DNA from: Polaribacter sp. NJDZ03
GTDB taxonomy: Bacteria > Bacteroidota > Bacteroidia > Flavobacteriales > Flavobacteriaceae
NCBI RefSeq assembly: GCF_019263805.1
Contig: NZ_CP079195.1
Span: 437,501 to 501,500 of the forward strand
DNA length: 64,000 nucleotides
Reading direction: 5' to 3'
The position numbers and the translations under genes are program-made. This document shows, one piece after another, positions 51,715 to 61,289 of the stretch. How positions within the stretch are numbered: the stretch's first letter is position 1; each line of letters starts with the position of its first letter. The notes under the pieces were generated by a model, which did not search any database, had not been told where the DNA came from, and worked only from the letters and a program-made list of their open reading frames with translations.

Positions 51715-53838
51715 TTACTTTACTAAAGCCAATTGAATTCGTTTTCTCACAACATCAACCTCTATTACTTTTGCAATAATTTGTTGTTGTAGATTTACAA
51801 TTGCACTAACGTCTTTTACAAAAGTATCTGATAAGTTAGAAACATGAATTAAGCCACTTTCTTTGATTCCAACATCTACAAAACAGCCGAAATTGGTAAT
51901 GTTATTTACAATTCCGGGTAAGAGTTGCCCTGTTCTTAAATCGGCAATCGTTTTAATATTTTTATCAAAAGAAAACACTTTTGCTTTGGCTCTTGGGTCT
52001 AAACCTGGTTTCTCTAATTCTTTAATAATGTCTTCTAGAGTAGGTAGACCAATAGTTTCTGTAATATATTTTTTTAGGTTTATTTTCTGAATCAATTCTT
52101 TGTTACCAATAAACTCAGAAACTTTTATGTTATTATCTTTAGCCATTTTATCAACCAAAGCATAACTTTCTGGATGCACGCCAGAATCATCTAACGGATT
52201 TTTTCCTTTTTTAATTCGTAAAAAACCAGCAGCTTGTTCGTATGCTTTTCCGCCTAAACGAGGTACTTTTTTAATGGCATTTCTAGAAGTAAAAGAACCA
52301 TTTTCATTTCTGTAATTCACGATGTTTTCTGCCAATTTTGGTCCAATTCCAGAAACATAACTCAACAAAGATTCACTTGCAGTATTAATATTTACACCAA
52401 TGGTGTTTACACAACTTTCTACAGTTGTATCAAGAGATTTTTTCAATTTTGTTTGATCTACATCATGCTGATATTGACCAACTCCAATCGATTTTGCATC
52501 AATCTTCACCAATTCAGCCAATGGATCTTGCAAACGTCTTCCGATAGAAACAGAACCGCGAACGGTAACGTCAAAATTAGGGAATTCATCTCTTGCAATT
52601 TTAGAGGCGGAATAAATAGACGCTCCAGCTTCACTCACTACAAATACATCAACCGAATGTTTAAATTCAATTTTCTTTACCAATTGCTCAGTTTCTCTTG
52701 AAGCTGTTCCGTTACCAATTGCAATGGCTTCAATTTTATGTGCTTCAACTAAAGAACTTATTTTTTTAATCGCTTCTGTAGATTGATTTTGAGGCGCATG
52801 CGGATAAATATTTTCGTTATGTTCTAAATCTCCTTGCTCATTTAAACATACAATTTTACAACCAGATCTAAATCCAGGATCGATTGCTAAAATTCTTTTT
52901 TCGCCTAAAGGAGCACCTAAAAGTAATTGCTTTAAGTTTTTAGAAAACACAGTTATAGCGTCTTCATCTGCATTTTCTTTTGCTAATGATAATCTTTCGT
53001 TAGATAGAGAAGGAAACAGCAAACGCTTGTAAGCATCTTTTATAGCAAGTTCTATTTGCTGAGTACATTCGTTTTGTGTACGAATAATATTGCTTTCCAT
53101 TTTTTGAATGACCCTTTCTGTATCAATTTCTATTTTAACACGGATAAAACCTTCATTTTCGGCTCTTAAAATTGCTAAAAATCGATGAGATGGAATTCTG
53201 CTTAAAGATTCGCTCCAATCAAAGTAATCTTTAAATTTTTGAGCTTTTTCATCTTCAGACTTTGTTTTTATTACTTTTGATGTAATTGTAGCATAACGTT
53301 CTAATTCTCGTCTAATATTATTTCTGATATCTGTGCGCTCATTAATCCATTCTGCAATAATGAATCGTGCACCTTCTAATGCATCATCAATAGTTACAAC
53401 TTCCTTGGACGTGTATTTAGAAGCGGTATGTTCTAAGTCGTTTACACGCTGACTCATCATCATTTTTGCCAGTGGTTCTAAGCCTTGTAAACGAGCAGTT
53501 TCTGCTTTGGTTTTTCGCTTTTTCTTAAAAGGTAAATACAAATCTTCTAAAGTAATTAAATCTCTAGTAGCGTTTACTTTTTGTTCTAATTCTGTAGTTA
53601 ATACATTTTGTTCTTTTAAAGCTTTTAAAACACCGAGTTTACGCTTTTCTAAAGCTTCAAAAGTTTCTTTAAACTTAACAATATCACCAATTTGCACTTC
53701 ATCTAAATTACCTGTCATTTCCTTTCTATATCTACTGATAAAAGGAATTGTAGCATCTTCATTTAACAATGAAATAGTATTTTCTACAGCTTTAGAAGAA
53801 AGTTGGGTTTGCTGAATTATATAAGAAAGTAATTGCAT
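51715..53838 (-). CDS. tex: Tex-family S1 RNA-binding transcription accessory protein
   Basis: A 707-residue protein. It has an N-terminal helical region, a YqgF/RNase H-like domain (RILAIDPGFRSGCKIVCL), tandem helix-hairpin-helix motifs (SYVSGIGPKLAENIVNYR) and a C-terminal S1 domain (GQLLPGIVNNITNFGCFVDVGIKESGLIH). Tex resembles eukaryotic Spt6 and is associated with transcription and nucleic-acid binding. The C-terminus is duplicated downstream. Two small genes of toxin-antitoxin type follow on the same strand. Confidence 0.93.
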   Translation of the reverse strand: MQLLSYIIQQTQLSSKAVENTISLLNEDATIPFISRYRKEMTGNLDEVQIGDIVKFKETFEALEKRKLGVLKALKEQNVLTTELEQKVNATRDLITLEDLYLPFKKKRKTKAETARLQGLEPLAKMMMSQRVNDLEHTASKYTSKEVVTIDDALEGARFIIAEWINERTDIRNNIRRELERYATITSKVIKTKSEDEKAQKFKDYFDWSESLSRIPSHRFLAILRAENEGFIRVKIEIDTERVIQKMESNIIRTQNECTQQIELAIKDAYKRLLFPSLSNERLSLAKENADEDAITVFSKNLKQLLLGAPLGEKRILAIDPGFRSGCKIVCLNEQGDLEHNENIYPHAPQNQSTEAIKKISSLVEAHKIEAIAIGNGTASRETEQLVKKIEFKHSVDVFVVSEAGASIYSASKIARDEFPNFDVTVRGSVSIGRRLQDPLAELVKIDAKSIGVGQYQHDVDQTKLKKSLDTTVESCVNTIGVNINTASESLLSYVSGIGPKLAENIVNYRNENGSFTSRNAIKKVPRLGGKAYEQAAGFLRIKKGKNPLDDSGVHPESYALVDKMAKDNNIKVSEFIGNKELIQKINLKKYITETIGLPTLEDIIKELEKPGLDPRAKAKVFSFDKNIKTIADLRTGQLLPGIVNNITNFGCFVDVGIKESGLIHVSNLSDTFVKDVSAIVNLQQQIIAKVIEVDVVRKRIQLALVK

Positions 53839-53859
53839 TTTTTTATTTGAATTTTATCA

Positions 53860-53896
53860 GAAAAAAGAAACCTCATAAAAATGAATTTATGAGGTT
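53860..53896 (-). terminator. Terminator of the beta-barrel protein gene
   Basis: AACCTCATAAA (53869-53879) and TTTATGAGGTT (53886-53896) form an 11-bp stem; on the - strand it is followed by TTTCTTTTTT. It lies between the porin-like gene and tex. Confidence 0.8.
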
Positions 53897-53942
53897 GTAA
53901 ATATAGTTTTATTTTGTGTTTTTCTTATATAATTGTCATGTC

Positions 53943-54506
53943 TTAAAAAAAGAAGTAGCCAACAGAAACTTGAAACACACCGTTTCTATTTTTATCAGTT
54001 TTCACTTCATTAATGTCAGAAAGACCAACATTATAACGTGCACTAAAATTAAGTCCGTTATCTAGTTTATATCCAAGTCCTAAATTTACTCCAAAATCTA
54101 GGTCTTTGTAAGCATTTTTAACATCTGCTTTTGTATTGTCATCTGTTGCTGAAAGTAAAAAACCCACTTGAGGTCCTGCTTCAAAACTTAGTCTTTTTGT
54201 AACATAATATTTTCCCATTAATGGGGTGTTTAAATAATTTAAAGCAACAAAATCATTTGTGTCAGATCCTGTACTAAAACCATGACCAGAAAATAACAAT
54301 TCAGGTTGAATCGAAAATTTTTCTGTAAAGGGAATTTCTGCCATTAAACCAAAATTAAAAGAGGTGACAGTGCCTAAATCTTTGGTATTGTCTCCGTTAA
54401 TGGAAGCAAAATTTAGTCCAGCTTTAACTCCGAATTCGATGTCTTGTGCATTTGCATTTACAATGCTTAAAACTGTTAATAATGTTACTAGTAATACTTT
54501 TTTCAT
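53943..54506 (-). CDS. Outer-membrane beta-barrel (porin-like) protein
   Basis: A 187-residue exported protein. The signal peptide is MKKVLLVTLLTVLSIVNANA and the mature part starts QDIEFGVKAGLNFASINGD, typical of the PF13568/OmpX-like eight-stranded barrels of Bacteroidota. It ends GVFQVSVGYFFF, with the aromatic last residue needed for outer-membrane assembly. Role unknown, perhaps envelope structure. Single-gene unit with its own terminator. Confidence 0.88.
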   Translation of the reverse strand: MKKVLLVTLLTVLSIVNANAQDIEFGVKAGLNFASINGDNTKDLGTVTSFNFGLMAEIPFTEKFSIQPELLFSGHGFSTGSDTNDFVALNYLNTPLMGKYYVTKRLSFEAGPQVGFLLSATDDNTKADVKNAYKDLDFGVNLGLGYKLDNGLNFSARYNVGLSDINEVKTDKNRNGVFQVSVGYFFF

Positions 54507-54682
54507 AATTATAATTTTAATTTGTTTGATACAAATAAATAGCTTTTTCTTGAAAAAAAAATCACTTTAATTTATGTTTAACCTTTTTAACTAATTTTAT
54601 CGAAACAGTTTGTTAATTAATTGATTTTTAGGTTATTTTAACAAAACTTATCGATAAAATTTCTCATCCTTTGTCAGAAAAA

Positions 54683-54747
54683 TCACTCGAAGTGACATTG
54701 CGTGTTATAATACGTTTACAAGTATGAGCATTCTGTCACTTCGAGTG
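54683..54747. repeat. Inverted pair of TCACTCGAAGTGAC elements
   Basis: TCACTCGAAGTGAC (54683-54696) and its reverse complement GTCACTTCGAGTGA (54734-54747) face each other across 37 bases. The right copy continues into AATTCTT...AAGAATTTTG and TCGAGATT, an extended hairpin. It is a third dispersed repeat family in the window, located in the 279-base gap before the GNAT gene; the remaining bases hold no gene. Confidence 0.6.
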
Positions 54748-54785
54748 AAATTCTTTTTTTAAGAATTTTGTGTCGAGATTTTTTT

Positions 54786-55301
54786 TTAGAGAATCACTTT
54801 CTCAAAGGCTAACCTCTTAGCGTTATAATTGGTATAGATAACTCCACAATAAGTGTAGCCTAATTTTTTAATTAAAGATTGCATTCCTAGATTGTCTTCG
54901 TGAGTATCTATCTTTAAGCTTTGAATGTTTTTATCTTTTAATGTTTGATGAAATTCACTAAAAAGAAATGTTGCCAAACCTAATTTTCTAAACTCTTTTT
55001 TAATTGCCATTCTATGGATTACTCCGTAGACTTTATCTTCATCTACCAACCAATTTCCGTCTATAACTTCCTTGTAAGTTGGTTCTTTTTTGAATGTAAA
55101 CATAGAAGTTGCCATCACAATATTGTCATCATTTACAACAACATAACTTTCATTATTTTTGATGTCATTTTCTACTTGGGCTGCATTCGGATATCCGTTT
55201 TGCCATTGATCAATATGTAAGGATGCTAAGAGTTCTCTGGCGTCATCTATAATTGTCATTATTGCAGGAATATCTTCAATATTAGAAAGTCTTATTTTCA
55301 T
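54786..55301 (-). CDS. GNAT-family N-acetyltransferase
   Basis: A 171-residue single-domain acetyltransferase. Motif A is visible as IKKEFRKLGLATFLFSEF near residue 100-117, and motif B as LGMQSLIKKLGYTYCGVI near the C-terminus. It transfers acetyl from acetyl-CoA to an amino group of an unknown substrate in the cytoplasm. Flanked by repeat-rich gaps on both sides, it appears to be transcribed alone. Confidence 0.85.
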   Translation of the reverse strand: MKIRLSNIEDIPAIMTIIDDARELLASLHIDQWQNGYPNAAQVENDIKNNESYVVVNDDNIVMATSMFTFKKEPTYKEVIDGNWLVDEDKVYGVIHRMAIKKEFRKLGLATFLFSEFHQTLKDKNIQSLKIDTHEDNLGMQSLIKKLGYTYCGVIYTNYNAKRLAFEKVIL

Positions 55302-55328
55302 AAAAAAAATATAATAATATAGGGTTTT

Positions 55329-55394
55329 GTCAGATCGAGCGCAGTTGAGATCTTGTTTTTAATAATTAAAAATTCTCGATTACGCTCGAATAGA
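55329..55394. repeat. Inverted repeat with TCGAGCG arms
   Basis: GTCAGATCGAGCGCAGTTGAGATCT near 55329-55353 (in two parts around GCGCAG) faces TCTCGATTACGCTCGAATAGAC near 55373-55394. The arms are imperfect inverted copies of a dispersed sequence that is typical of Bacteroidota intergenic repeats. It fills the gap between the GNAT and FAH genes. Confidence 0.5.
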
Positions 55395-55397
55395 CAA

Positions 55398-56009
55398 TTA
55401 AATCATTTTAAAATCTAACAACAACTCTCCGTTTACAGAACATTGCAATTGATCTCCTTTAAAAATTTCTCCTTTTCCTAAAGCAGGAGTTCCTGTAAAA
55501 ATTAAATCTCCAGGTTGTAAGGTCATATATTTAGAAATAAACACAATAATATCAGCAAAATCATGAATCATATAGGCTGTATTACTTTTTTGTTTTTCTT
55601 CTCCGTTTATTTTTAAATCGAAATCAATATCACCTAAATTATAATTAGAAACCGGTTTAAAACTAGAAATAGGAGCAGCACCATCAAAACCTTTTGCAAA
55701 ATCCCAAGGATGTTTCGTTTCTCTTGCGTCTTTTAAAAGGTCTGTTGCAGTATAATCGATACCTACGGCAATTTCTGAAATATAAGAGTTTGCAGTTTCT
55801 TTAGAAATATTTTTTCCTTCTTTTCCTATTTTAACAACTAGTTCTATTTCGTAAATTAATTCGTTTGTAATGCTACTAGGGTATTCTACATCACAATTAA
55901 CAGCTAAACTACTTTCTGGTTTTGAAAAAATGAACTTTTTAGCATTCTTTTTTTCGGAAATGTCTTTCAAGTCAGTAACGTAATTACTTCCAATTCCTAA
56001 TATTTTCAT
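55398..56009 (-). CDS. Fumarylacetoacetate hydrolase (FAH) family protein
   Basis: A 203-residue FAH-domain enzyme, the size of acylpyruvase FAHD1-type proteins. It shows metal-binding and catalytic segments: IYEIELVVKIGKEGKNIS (the Glu-x-Glu pair), AVGIDYTATDLL and IFTGTPALGKG. Activity is hydrolysis of acylpyruvates or decarboxylation of oxaloacetate in the cytoplasm. Start is ATG in MKILGIGSNYV. About 96 bases separate it from lysA upstream, with a terminator hairpin between. Confidence 0.87.
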   Translation of the reverse strand: MKILGIGSNYVTDLKDISEKKNAKKFIFSKPESSLAVNCDVEYPSSITNELIYEIELVVKIGKEGKNISKETANSYISEIAVGIDYTATDLLKDARETKHPWDFAKGFDGAAPISSFKPVSNYNLGDIDFDLKINGEEKQKSNTAYMIHDFADIIVFISKYMTLQPGDLIFTGTPALGKGEIFKGDQLQCSVNGELLLDFKMI

Positions 56010-56043
56010 TTTAAATTTGTTTTAATTATATAAGGTAAATTTA

Positions 56044-56084
56044 ATAAAAAAATCCACCAAAAAATATATTTTCTGATGGATTTA
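56044..56084 (-). terminator. Terminator of lysA
   Basis: AAATCCACCA (about 56050-56059) and TGATGGATTT (about 56074-56083) pair with one G-U, and on the - strand a T tract follows. It lies about 20 bases after the lysA stop. Confidence 0.75.
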
Positions 56085-56105
56085 TAACTTGTTTAAAAGC
56101 TTTTT

Positions 56106-57335
56106 TTAAGCTTCTGCTTTTTCTGTTTTAGAAAAATCTACTACAACTTGGTTGTGTAAAATATCTTGAATTGTTTGTCTTTTTCTAATAAGGTAATCTT
56201 TTCCTTTGTGTACCATAACTTCTGCAGGAATATAGCGAGAGTTGTAGTTAGACGCCATTGAAAAACAATATGCACCCGCATTGTGGAAACATAAAACATC
56301 TTCTTCTGAAATCTCTGCAATTCTTCTGTTTGATGCAAACGTATCCGTTTCACAAATATAACCAACTACAGAGTAATAACGATCTCTTCCTTTTGGGTTA
56401 GAAATGTTGGTAATATGGTGATAAGAATCGTACATCATTGGTCTTACCAAGTGATTAAAACCTGTGTCTACATGTGCAAAAACCGTAGAAGTTGTTTGTT
56501 TAACAACATTTACTTTTGCTAAAAAAGAACCTGCTTCTGAAACTAAGAATTTACCAGGCTCAAACATTAAAGTAATGTCTTTACCATAATCTGCACAAAA
56601 TTCATTGAATCTCTCTGATAACTGCAAACCTAATTGCTCTATATCTGTAGAAATATCTCCTTCTTTATAAGGCACTTTAAATCCACTTCCAAAGTCGATA
56701 AAATCGATGTTTTCGAATTGTTTAGCAACATCAAATAAAATATCAGAGGCACGTAAAAAAGTATCGATATCTAAAATATCAGAACCAGTGTGCATGTGAA
56801 TTCCGTTGATATTCATTCCCGTATTTTCTACCACACGTTTAATATGAGGTACTTGGTGAATAGAAATTCCGAATTTAGAATCGATATGACCCACAGAAAT
56901 TTTAGAATTTCCACCTGCCATAATATGTGGATTGATACGCACACAAACAGGAATGTCTGGATGTTTTTGTCCGAATTGTTCTAAAATAGAAAGGTTATCA
57001 ATATTAATTTGAACACCCAATTTAGCAACTTCTTCAATTTCTGATAAAGAAACACCGTTTGGCGTGTAAATAATGTCGTGAGGCTCAATTCCTGTAGTTA
57101 AACACAATTGTACTTCTTGATAAGAAACAGTGTCTAAACCAGAACCTAAGTCTTTAAAGAACTTTAATATATTAATATTAGAAAGTGCTTTTACAGCATA
57201 ATTTAACTTTAAACTTTTAACGCTGCTAAAAGCATTTGTTAACCTGTTGTATTGAGATTCTATTTTATCTGTATCGTAAACATATAAAGGACTTCCGTAT
57301 TTATTTGCTAACTTTATTAATTGTGCGTTTTTCAC
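56106..57335 (-). CDS. lysA: Diaminopimelate decarboxylase
   Basis: The last step of lysine synthesis: decarboxylation of meso-diaminopimelate with PLP. At 409 residues it has the family length. The Schiff-base lysine is in LNYAVKALSN (near residue 49); other features are IHMHTGSD, the phosphate-binding FIDFGSGFKVP, the FEPGKFLV segment and the catalytic Cys of VGYICETDTFA. It has no lysA neighbours of the DAP pathway here. A TACTTTTG box (CAAAAGTA at 57360-57367) lies just upstream of the start. Confidence 0.93.
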   Translation of the reverse strand: MKNAQLIKLANKYGSPLYVYDTDKIESQYNRLTNAFSSVKSLKLNYAVKALSNINILKFFKDLGSGLDTVSYQEVQLCLTTGIEPHDIIYTPNGVSLSEIEEVAKLGVQINIDNLSILEQFGQKHPDIPVCVRINPHIMAGGNSKISVGHIDSKFGISIHQVPHIKRVVENTGMNINGIHMHTGSDILDIDTFLRASDILFDVAKQFENIDFIDFGSGFKVPYKEGDISTDIEQLGLQLSERFNEFCADYGKDITLMFEPGKFLVSEAGSFLAKVNVVKQTTSTVFAHVDTGFNHLVRPMMYDSYHHITNISNPKGRDRYYSVVGYICETDTFASNRRIAEISEEDVLCFHNAGAYCFSMASNYNSRYIPAEVMVHKGKDYLIRKRQTIQDILHNQVVVDFSKTEKAEA

Positions 57336-57635
57336 TTTGTTTTATTTTATATCAGACGTCAAAAGTAATAAAATTGTTGGGTAAATAATGACTTGTTTAA
57401 AAATATAACATATTGTTTTTTTTTGTGATTTTTATGCGGAATTTGTATTTTTGAAGGAGTGTTAAATTTGATAATTTTTCCTTAATTTCTTTAGATTTTA
57501 TTTTTATAAGTTGATAAAATTTAGATAAAAGAATCGTTGAAATCCTGTTGATAACTAATTGGCTGAGTCCTTTTATTTTAGCTTGTTTAATGCTATTTTA
57601 GCAAGGCTTCAAACCTAACAATAGTAACATATTTC
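57336..57635. promoter_or_regulatory. Divergent promoter region between lysA and parE
   Basis: A 300-base AT-rich gap. The - strand box TACTTTTG (57360-57367) fits a -7 element for lysA. For parE, a TTG at 57548-57550 and TATTTTAG at 57574-57581 (spacing 23, one mismatch) is a weak candidate. No gene or repeat seen. Confidence 0.4.
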
Positions 57636-59504
57636 ATGAGTCAAGAAACAAAATATACCGAAGATAATATCAGGTCTTTAGACTGGAAAGAGCACATAAG
57701 AATGCGTCCGGGAATGTACATTGGTAAATTGGGCGATGGGTCTTCTGCAGACGATGGAATTTACATTCTTGTAAAAGAAGTTTTAGACAACTCTATAGAT
57801 GAGTATGTTATGGGCGCCGGAAAAACCATTGAAATCTCTATTCATGGAAGCAAAGTTATTGTTAGAGATTATGGACGTGGAATTCCTTTAGGTAAAGTGG
57901 TAGACGTAGTTTCTAAGATGAATACTGGTGGAAAATACGACTCTAAAGCGTTTAAAAAATCGGTAGGTTTAAATGGAGTTGGTACAAAGGCAGTAAATGC
58001 ACTTTCGTCATTTTTTAGAGTAGAATCTTCTCGTGATGGTAAATCTGCTTCGGCAGAATTTAGCCAAGGAAACTTAGAAAACGAAGAGTTTTTAGAAGAA
58101 TCTTCTCGTAGAAAGGGAACCAAAGTTTCTTTTATTCCGGATGAAGAAATTTTTAAGAAGTACAAATTTAGAAATGAGTATGTTGCAAAAATGCTCAAAT
58201 ATTATGTGTATTTAAACCCAGGTTTAACCATAATCTTTAATGGCGAAAAATTTATTTCAGAAAACGGACTGAAAGATTTATTGGAAGATAACAACAATGT
58301 AGATGATATGTTGTACCCAATAATTCACTTAAAAGGAGATGATATAGAAGTTGCCATTACGCATAGTAAAACACAATATTCAGAAGAATACCATTCTTTT
58401 GTAAACGGACAACACACCACGCAAGGTGGAACGCATCAATCTGCGTTTAGAGAAGCAATTGTAAAAACAATTAGAGAGTTTTACGGCAAAGCTTTTGAAG
58501 CTTCAGATATTCGTAAATCTATTATTTCTGCGGTTGCCATTAAAGTAATGGAACCTGTTTTTGAGAGTCAGACAAAAACAAAATTAGGTTCTACAGACAT
58601 GGGAGGAGACTTACCAACTGTAAGAACTTATATAAACGATTTCTTAAAAACGAAATTAGATAATTACCTGCATAGAAATACTGATGTTGCAGATGCATTA
58701 CATAGAAAAATTGTTCAGGCAGAGAAAGAACGAAAAGAGCTTTCCGGAATTAGAAAACTAGCAAAAGACAGAGCTAAAAAATCTAGTTTACACAATAAAA
58801 AATTACGTGATTGCAGAGTTCATTTAGGTGATACAAAAAAAGAAGCCTATTTAGAATCTACACTTTTTATTACCGAGGGAGATTCTGCCTCTGGTTCTAT
58901 CACAAAATCTAGAAATGTAAATACACAAGCGGTTTTTAGTTTAAAAGGGAAACCTTTAAATTCGTATGGATTAAGTAAGAAAATTGTGTATGAAAATGAA
59001 GAATTCAATCTTTTGCAAGCAGCATTAAATATAGAAGATGGTTTAGAAGAATTGCGTTATAACAATATTGTAATTGCAACCGATGCCGATGTAGATGGTA
59101 TGCACATTCGTTTGTTATTGATAACATTTTTCTTGCAGTTTTTCCCTGAATTGATAAAAGAAGGGCATTTGTATATTTTAGAAACGCCGTTGTTTAGAGT
59201 TCGTAACAAGAAAGAAACTTTCTATTGTTATTCTCAAGAAGAAAAACAAGATGCTATTAATAAATTAAGAGGGAAACCAGAAATAACTCGATTTAAAGGT
59301 TTGGGAGAGATTTCGCCTAATGAGTTTGTTCATTTTATTGGTGATGATATTCGTTTAGACCCAATTATGTTAGACAAAGAAATGTCTATAGAGCAGATGT
59401 TGGAGTTTTATATGGGGAAAAATACTCCGGATAGACAGAAATTTATTATAGAGAATTTAAAGGTTGAATTGGATACTATTGAAGATGAAGAGAGTCTATC
59501 TTAA
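57636..59504 (+). CDS. parE: DNA topoisomerase IV subunit B
   Basis: The 622-residue ATPase subunit of topoisomerase IV, which decatenates replicated chromosomes with ParC. The GHKL ATPase has [20 protein letters not shown] and [14 protein letters not shown]. The transducer domain includes [12 protein letters not shown], and TOPRIM contains [12 protein letters not shown] and [13 protein letters not shown]. Length and the absence of a GyrB-type insert support ParE over GyrB, as does the parC downstream. About 1.9 kb of other sequence now separates it from parC. Confidence 0.95.
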   Translation: MSQETKYTEDNIRSLDWKEHIRMRPGMYIGKLGDGSSADDGIYILVKEVLDNSIDEYVMGAGKTIEISIHGSKVIVRDYGRGIPLGKVVDVVSKMNTGGKYDSKAFKKSVGLNGVGTKAVNALSSFFRVESSRDGKSASAEFSQGNLENEEFLEESSRRKGTKVSFIPDEEIFKKYKFRNEYVAKMLKYYVYLNPGLTIIFNGEKFISENGLKDLLEDNNNVDDMLYPIIHLKGDDIEVAITHSKTQYSEEYHSFVNGQHTTQGGTHQSAFREAIVKTIREFYGKAFEASDIRKSIISAVAIKVMEPVFESQTKTKLGSTDMGGDLPTVRTYINDFLKTKLDNYLHRNTDVADALHRKIVQAEKERKELSGIRKLAKDRAKKSSLHNKKLRDCRVHLGDTKKEAYLESTLFITEGDSASGSITKSRNVNTQAVFSLKGKPLNSYGLSKKIVYENEEFNLLQAALNIEDGLEELRYNNIVIATDADVDGMHIRLLLITFFLQFFPELIKEGHLYILETPLFRVRNKKETFYCYSQEEKQDAINKLRGKPEITRFKGLGEISPNEFVHFIGDDIRLDPIMLDKEMSIEQMLEFYMGKNTPDRQKFIIENLKVELDTIEDEESLS

Positions 59505-59564
59505 ATCTTATCCGATGGAAAGGACTTTGATTAGTTAATGATTCCGGTAATGATGGGTTGGAGT

Positions 59565-59722
59565 GAATTTAGCTAAAGCCTCTGTGTTGATGTAATTAAA
59601 TACCTATGGATAAATCCATAGGCAATTCAAAAGGGAAGAAAAAGGTTTATTATGATTTTGAATTGTCACAGGCTTTAGCCTGTGTTTAATAAATGAGAAG
59701 AATATAGGCTTTAGCCAAATTT
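59565..59722. repeat. Element bounded by inverted AATTTAGCTAAAGCC repeats
   Basis: GAATTTAGCTAAAGCC (59565-59580) and GGCTTTAGCCAAATTT (59707-59722) are imperfect inverted ends. Inside are the palindromes CCTATGGATAAATCCATAGG (59613-59622 region) and CACAGGCTTTAGCCTGTG (59669-59686), and the pair AATTCAAAA/TTTTGAATT. The whole 158 bases form a nested set of hairpins with no coding frame, like REP-type elements moved by RAYT transposases. The gap 59505-59903 otherwise holds nothing recognised. Confidence 0.6.
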
Positions 59723-59903
59723 TAGAAGAGTTAAAAAGGAATTTGAATCTAAAAAGTTTTCTAAATAGTAATTTTTTTTAACCCTCTGAAGAATGTAAAC
59801 CTAAAAAAATATAGTGGATGCAATTGGATACGTTCAATTAAAATAATACTGTTTTTTTGTATTAAAATTATTATGTTAAAGAAAATTTAAAAAAGAAACA
59901 ATT

Positions 59904-60839
59904 ATGAAGATTAAAATTACTTTATTTTGCTTATTAATTACATCAATAACTTTTTCTCAATTCCCAGGAGAAAGAACAAAAGAAACTCAAACAGGGCCAG
60001 ATAAAAATAGTTATAAAATTAAGGATGTTATTCAATTAGGTAATGCTTTAAATGGAGAAACATTTAGAAATATATTTGCTTATAAACATAAAAGTGTATT
60101 AGATAATATAGATGATGCTCTTGCTCTAGATGTAGTTCCTTCATATGATGTGTTTGAAGACAAAGACAATAATATGATAATAAAAGGGGAATATATTATT
60201 CCAGTGTCAAAAGAATTTAATGGCTTTAAAGGAAAAATTAGATATTTTAAACGTGTTAAATCTGAAAATAATTATTATACTTTTGCTATTATTAAAGTTC
60301 CAAACTCTCAAATGAGATTAGCCGTACCATTGCAAAGTGCTATTTTAACAGGAGAAATGATTTCGAAGAATAAAGCTTTTGTTGCAAAAGAAATTGTAGA
60401 AAATAAAGTTTTAGATGAAATAAAGATAAAGTCTTTTTCAAATGATTATGATTTAAAATTATTGAGTTGTAAAGGAGATAAGAATACTCAACAAGTAAAA
60501 ATTGAATTTTTAATTAAACATAAAAAGGTACATCAAGATATTTGTTTTAATAAAAGTATAAAAGATGCTAAAGCTTACGATTTAGAAGGAAATGAATATA
60601 ACTCAGATATTGTTTCGGTTGGTTCAAAAGTTTCTTCAAAATTTGCTTCTTACATGTGCAATAAAGTACCAACAAATATTCCTGTTAAGGCTTCAATTAA
60701 TTTTATTAAAATTCTTCCAACAGTAGAAAAATTAAGTTTTGTAACTATAAAGATAGGTTATAAGGATTCTGATGGAGGTTATAAATACGAATATGGAAAT
60801 ATTGAAGTTCAAAATTTAGATATTGATTGGGAGAATTAA
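59904..60839 (+). CDS. Secreted protein of unknown function between parE and parC
   Basis: A 311-residue protein with a signal peptide (MKIKITLFCLLITSITFS, cleavage before QFPGE). The mature part is mainly predicted beta structure with segments such as YIIPVSKEFNGFKGKIRYF and VKIEFLIKHKKVHQDICF, and several lysines. No known domain is recognised. It sits between the two topoisomerase IV genes, which are usually adjacent, and is surrounded by repeats, so it is probably a later insertion. Promoter not identified. Confidence 0.7.
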   Translation: MKIKITLFCLLITSITFSQFPGERTKETQTGPDKNSYKIKDVIQLGNALNGETFRNIFAYKHKSVLDNIDDALALDVVPSYDVFEDKDNNMIIKGEYIIPVSKEFNGFKGKIRYFKRVKSENNYYTFAIIKVPNSQMRLAVPLQSAILTGEMISKNKAFVAKEIVENKVLDEIKIKSFSNDYDLKLLSCKGDKNTQQVKIEFLIKHKKVHQDICFNKSIKDAKAYDLEGNEYNSDIVSVGSKVSSKFASYMCNKVPTNIPVKASINFIKILPTVEKLSFVTIKIGYKDSDGGYKYEYGNIEVQNLDIDWEN

Positions 60840-61038
60840 AATAATAAAACAACTTGAGGAGTCAATTTAAAACTTCAAGGTTTTAAAAGTAAGTGATTTA
60901 GGTTTTATTTTTAGGGAGGTTAAAAGTCTGTATGTTTAAAATGATTAATAATGAGTTTGAAAATTTTAAGATTACAATTTGTTGTTTTAAGGTTAATAAA
61001 ATAAAAAGGAAACAAATCTAAACCAATAATTTGTATCA

Positions 61039-61071
61039 AGACCTCACAGGTTTTTAAAACCTGTGAGGTCT
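61039..61071. repeat. Long palindrome AGACCTCACAGG...CCTGTGAGGTCT
   Basis: AGACCTCACAGG and CCTGTGAGGTCT flank a TTTTTAAAA core to give a near-perfect 33-base palindrome. The core and arm end match the element at 50558-50580. It could act as a strong bidirectional terminator for the secreted-protein gene, but a T tract is missing. Confidence 0.7.
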
Positions 61072-61289
61072 GAAAATTATATTTTTGTAATGGTTTAGAA
61101 AATAAAAATTGAAGGTCTCAATTTGAGACCGCCAATTCTAAAACGATGAGTTTGCGTTATGTTTCAATGTTTTTTACAGAACAACGAGTTGCCATGTTAA
61201 TTAGTTTAGATGAATTGGTGGAGAAGAAATAAAATAGGCCAGAGACAAATAAAATCGGTTATAAAAAAGATTAAGATTAAAAAATATAG

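Noticed and set aside
61146..61232. A 28-codon frame before parC
   Set aside because: Too short, no recognised motif and embedded among repeats; left as possible remnant only.
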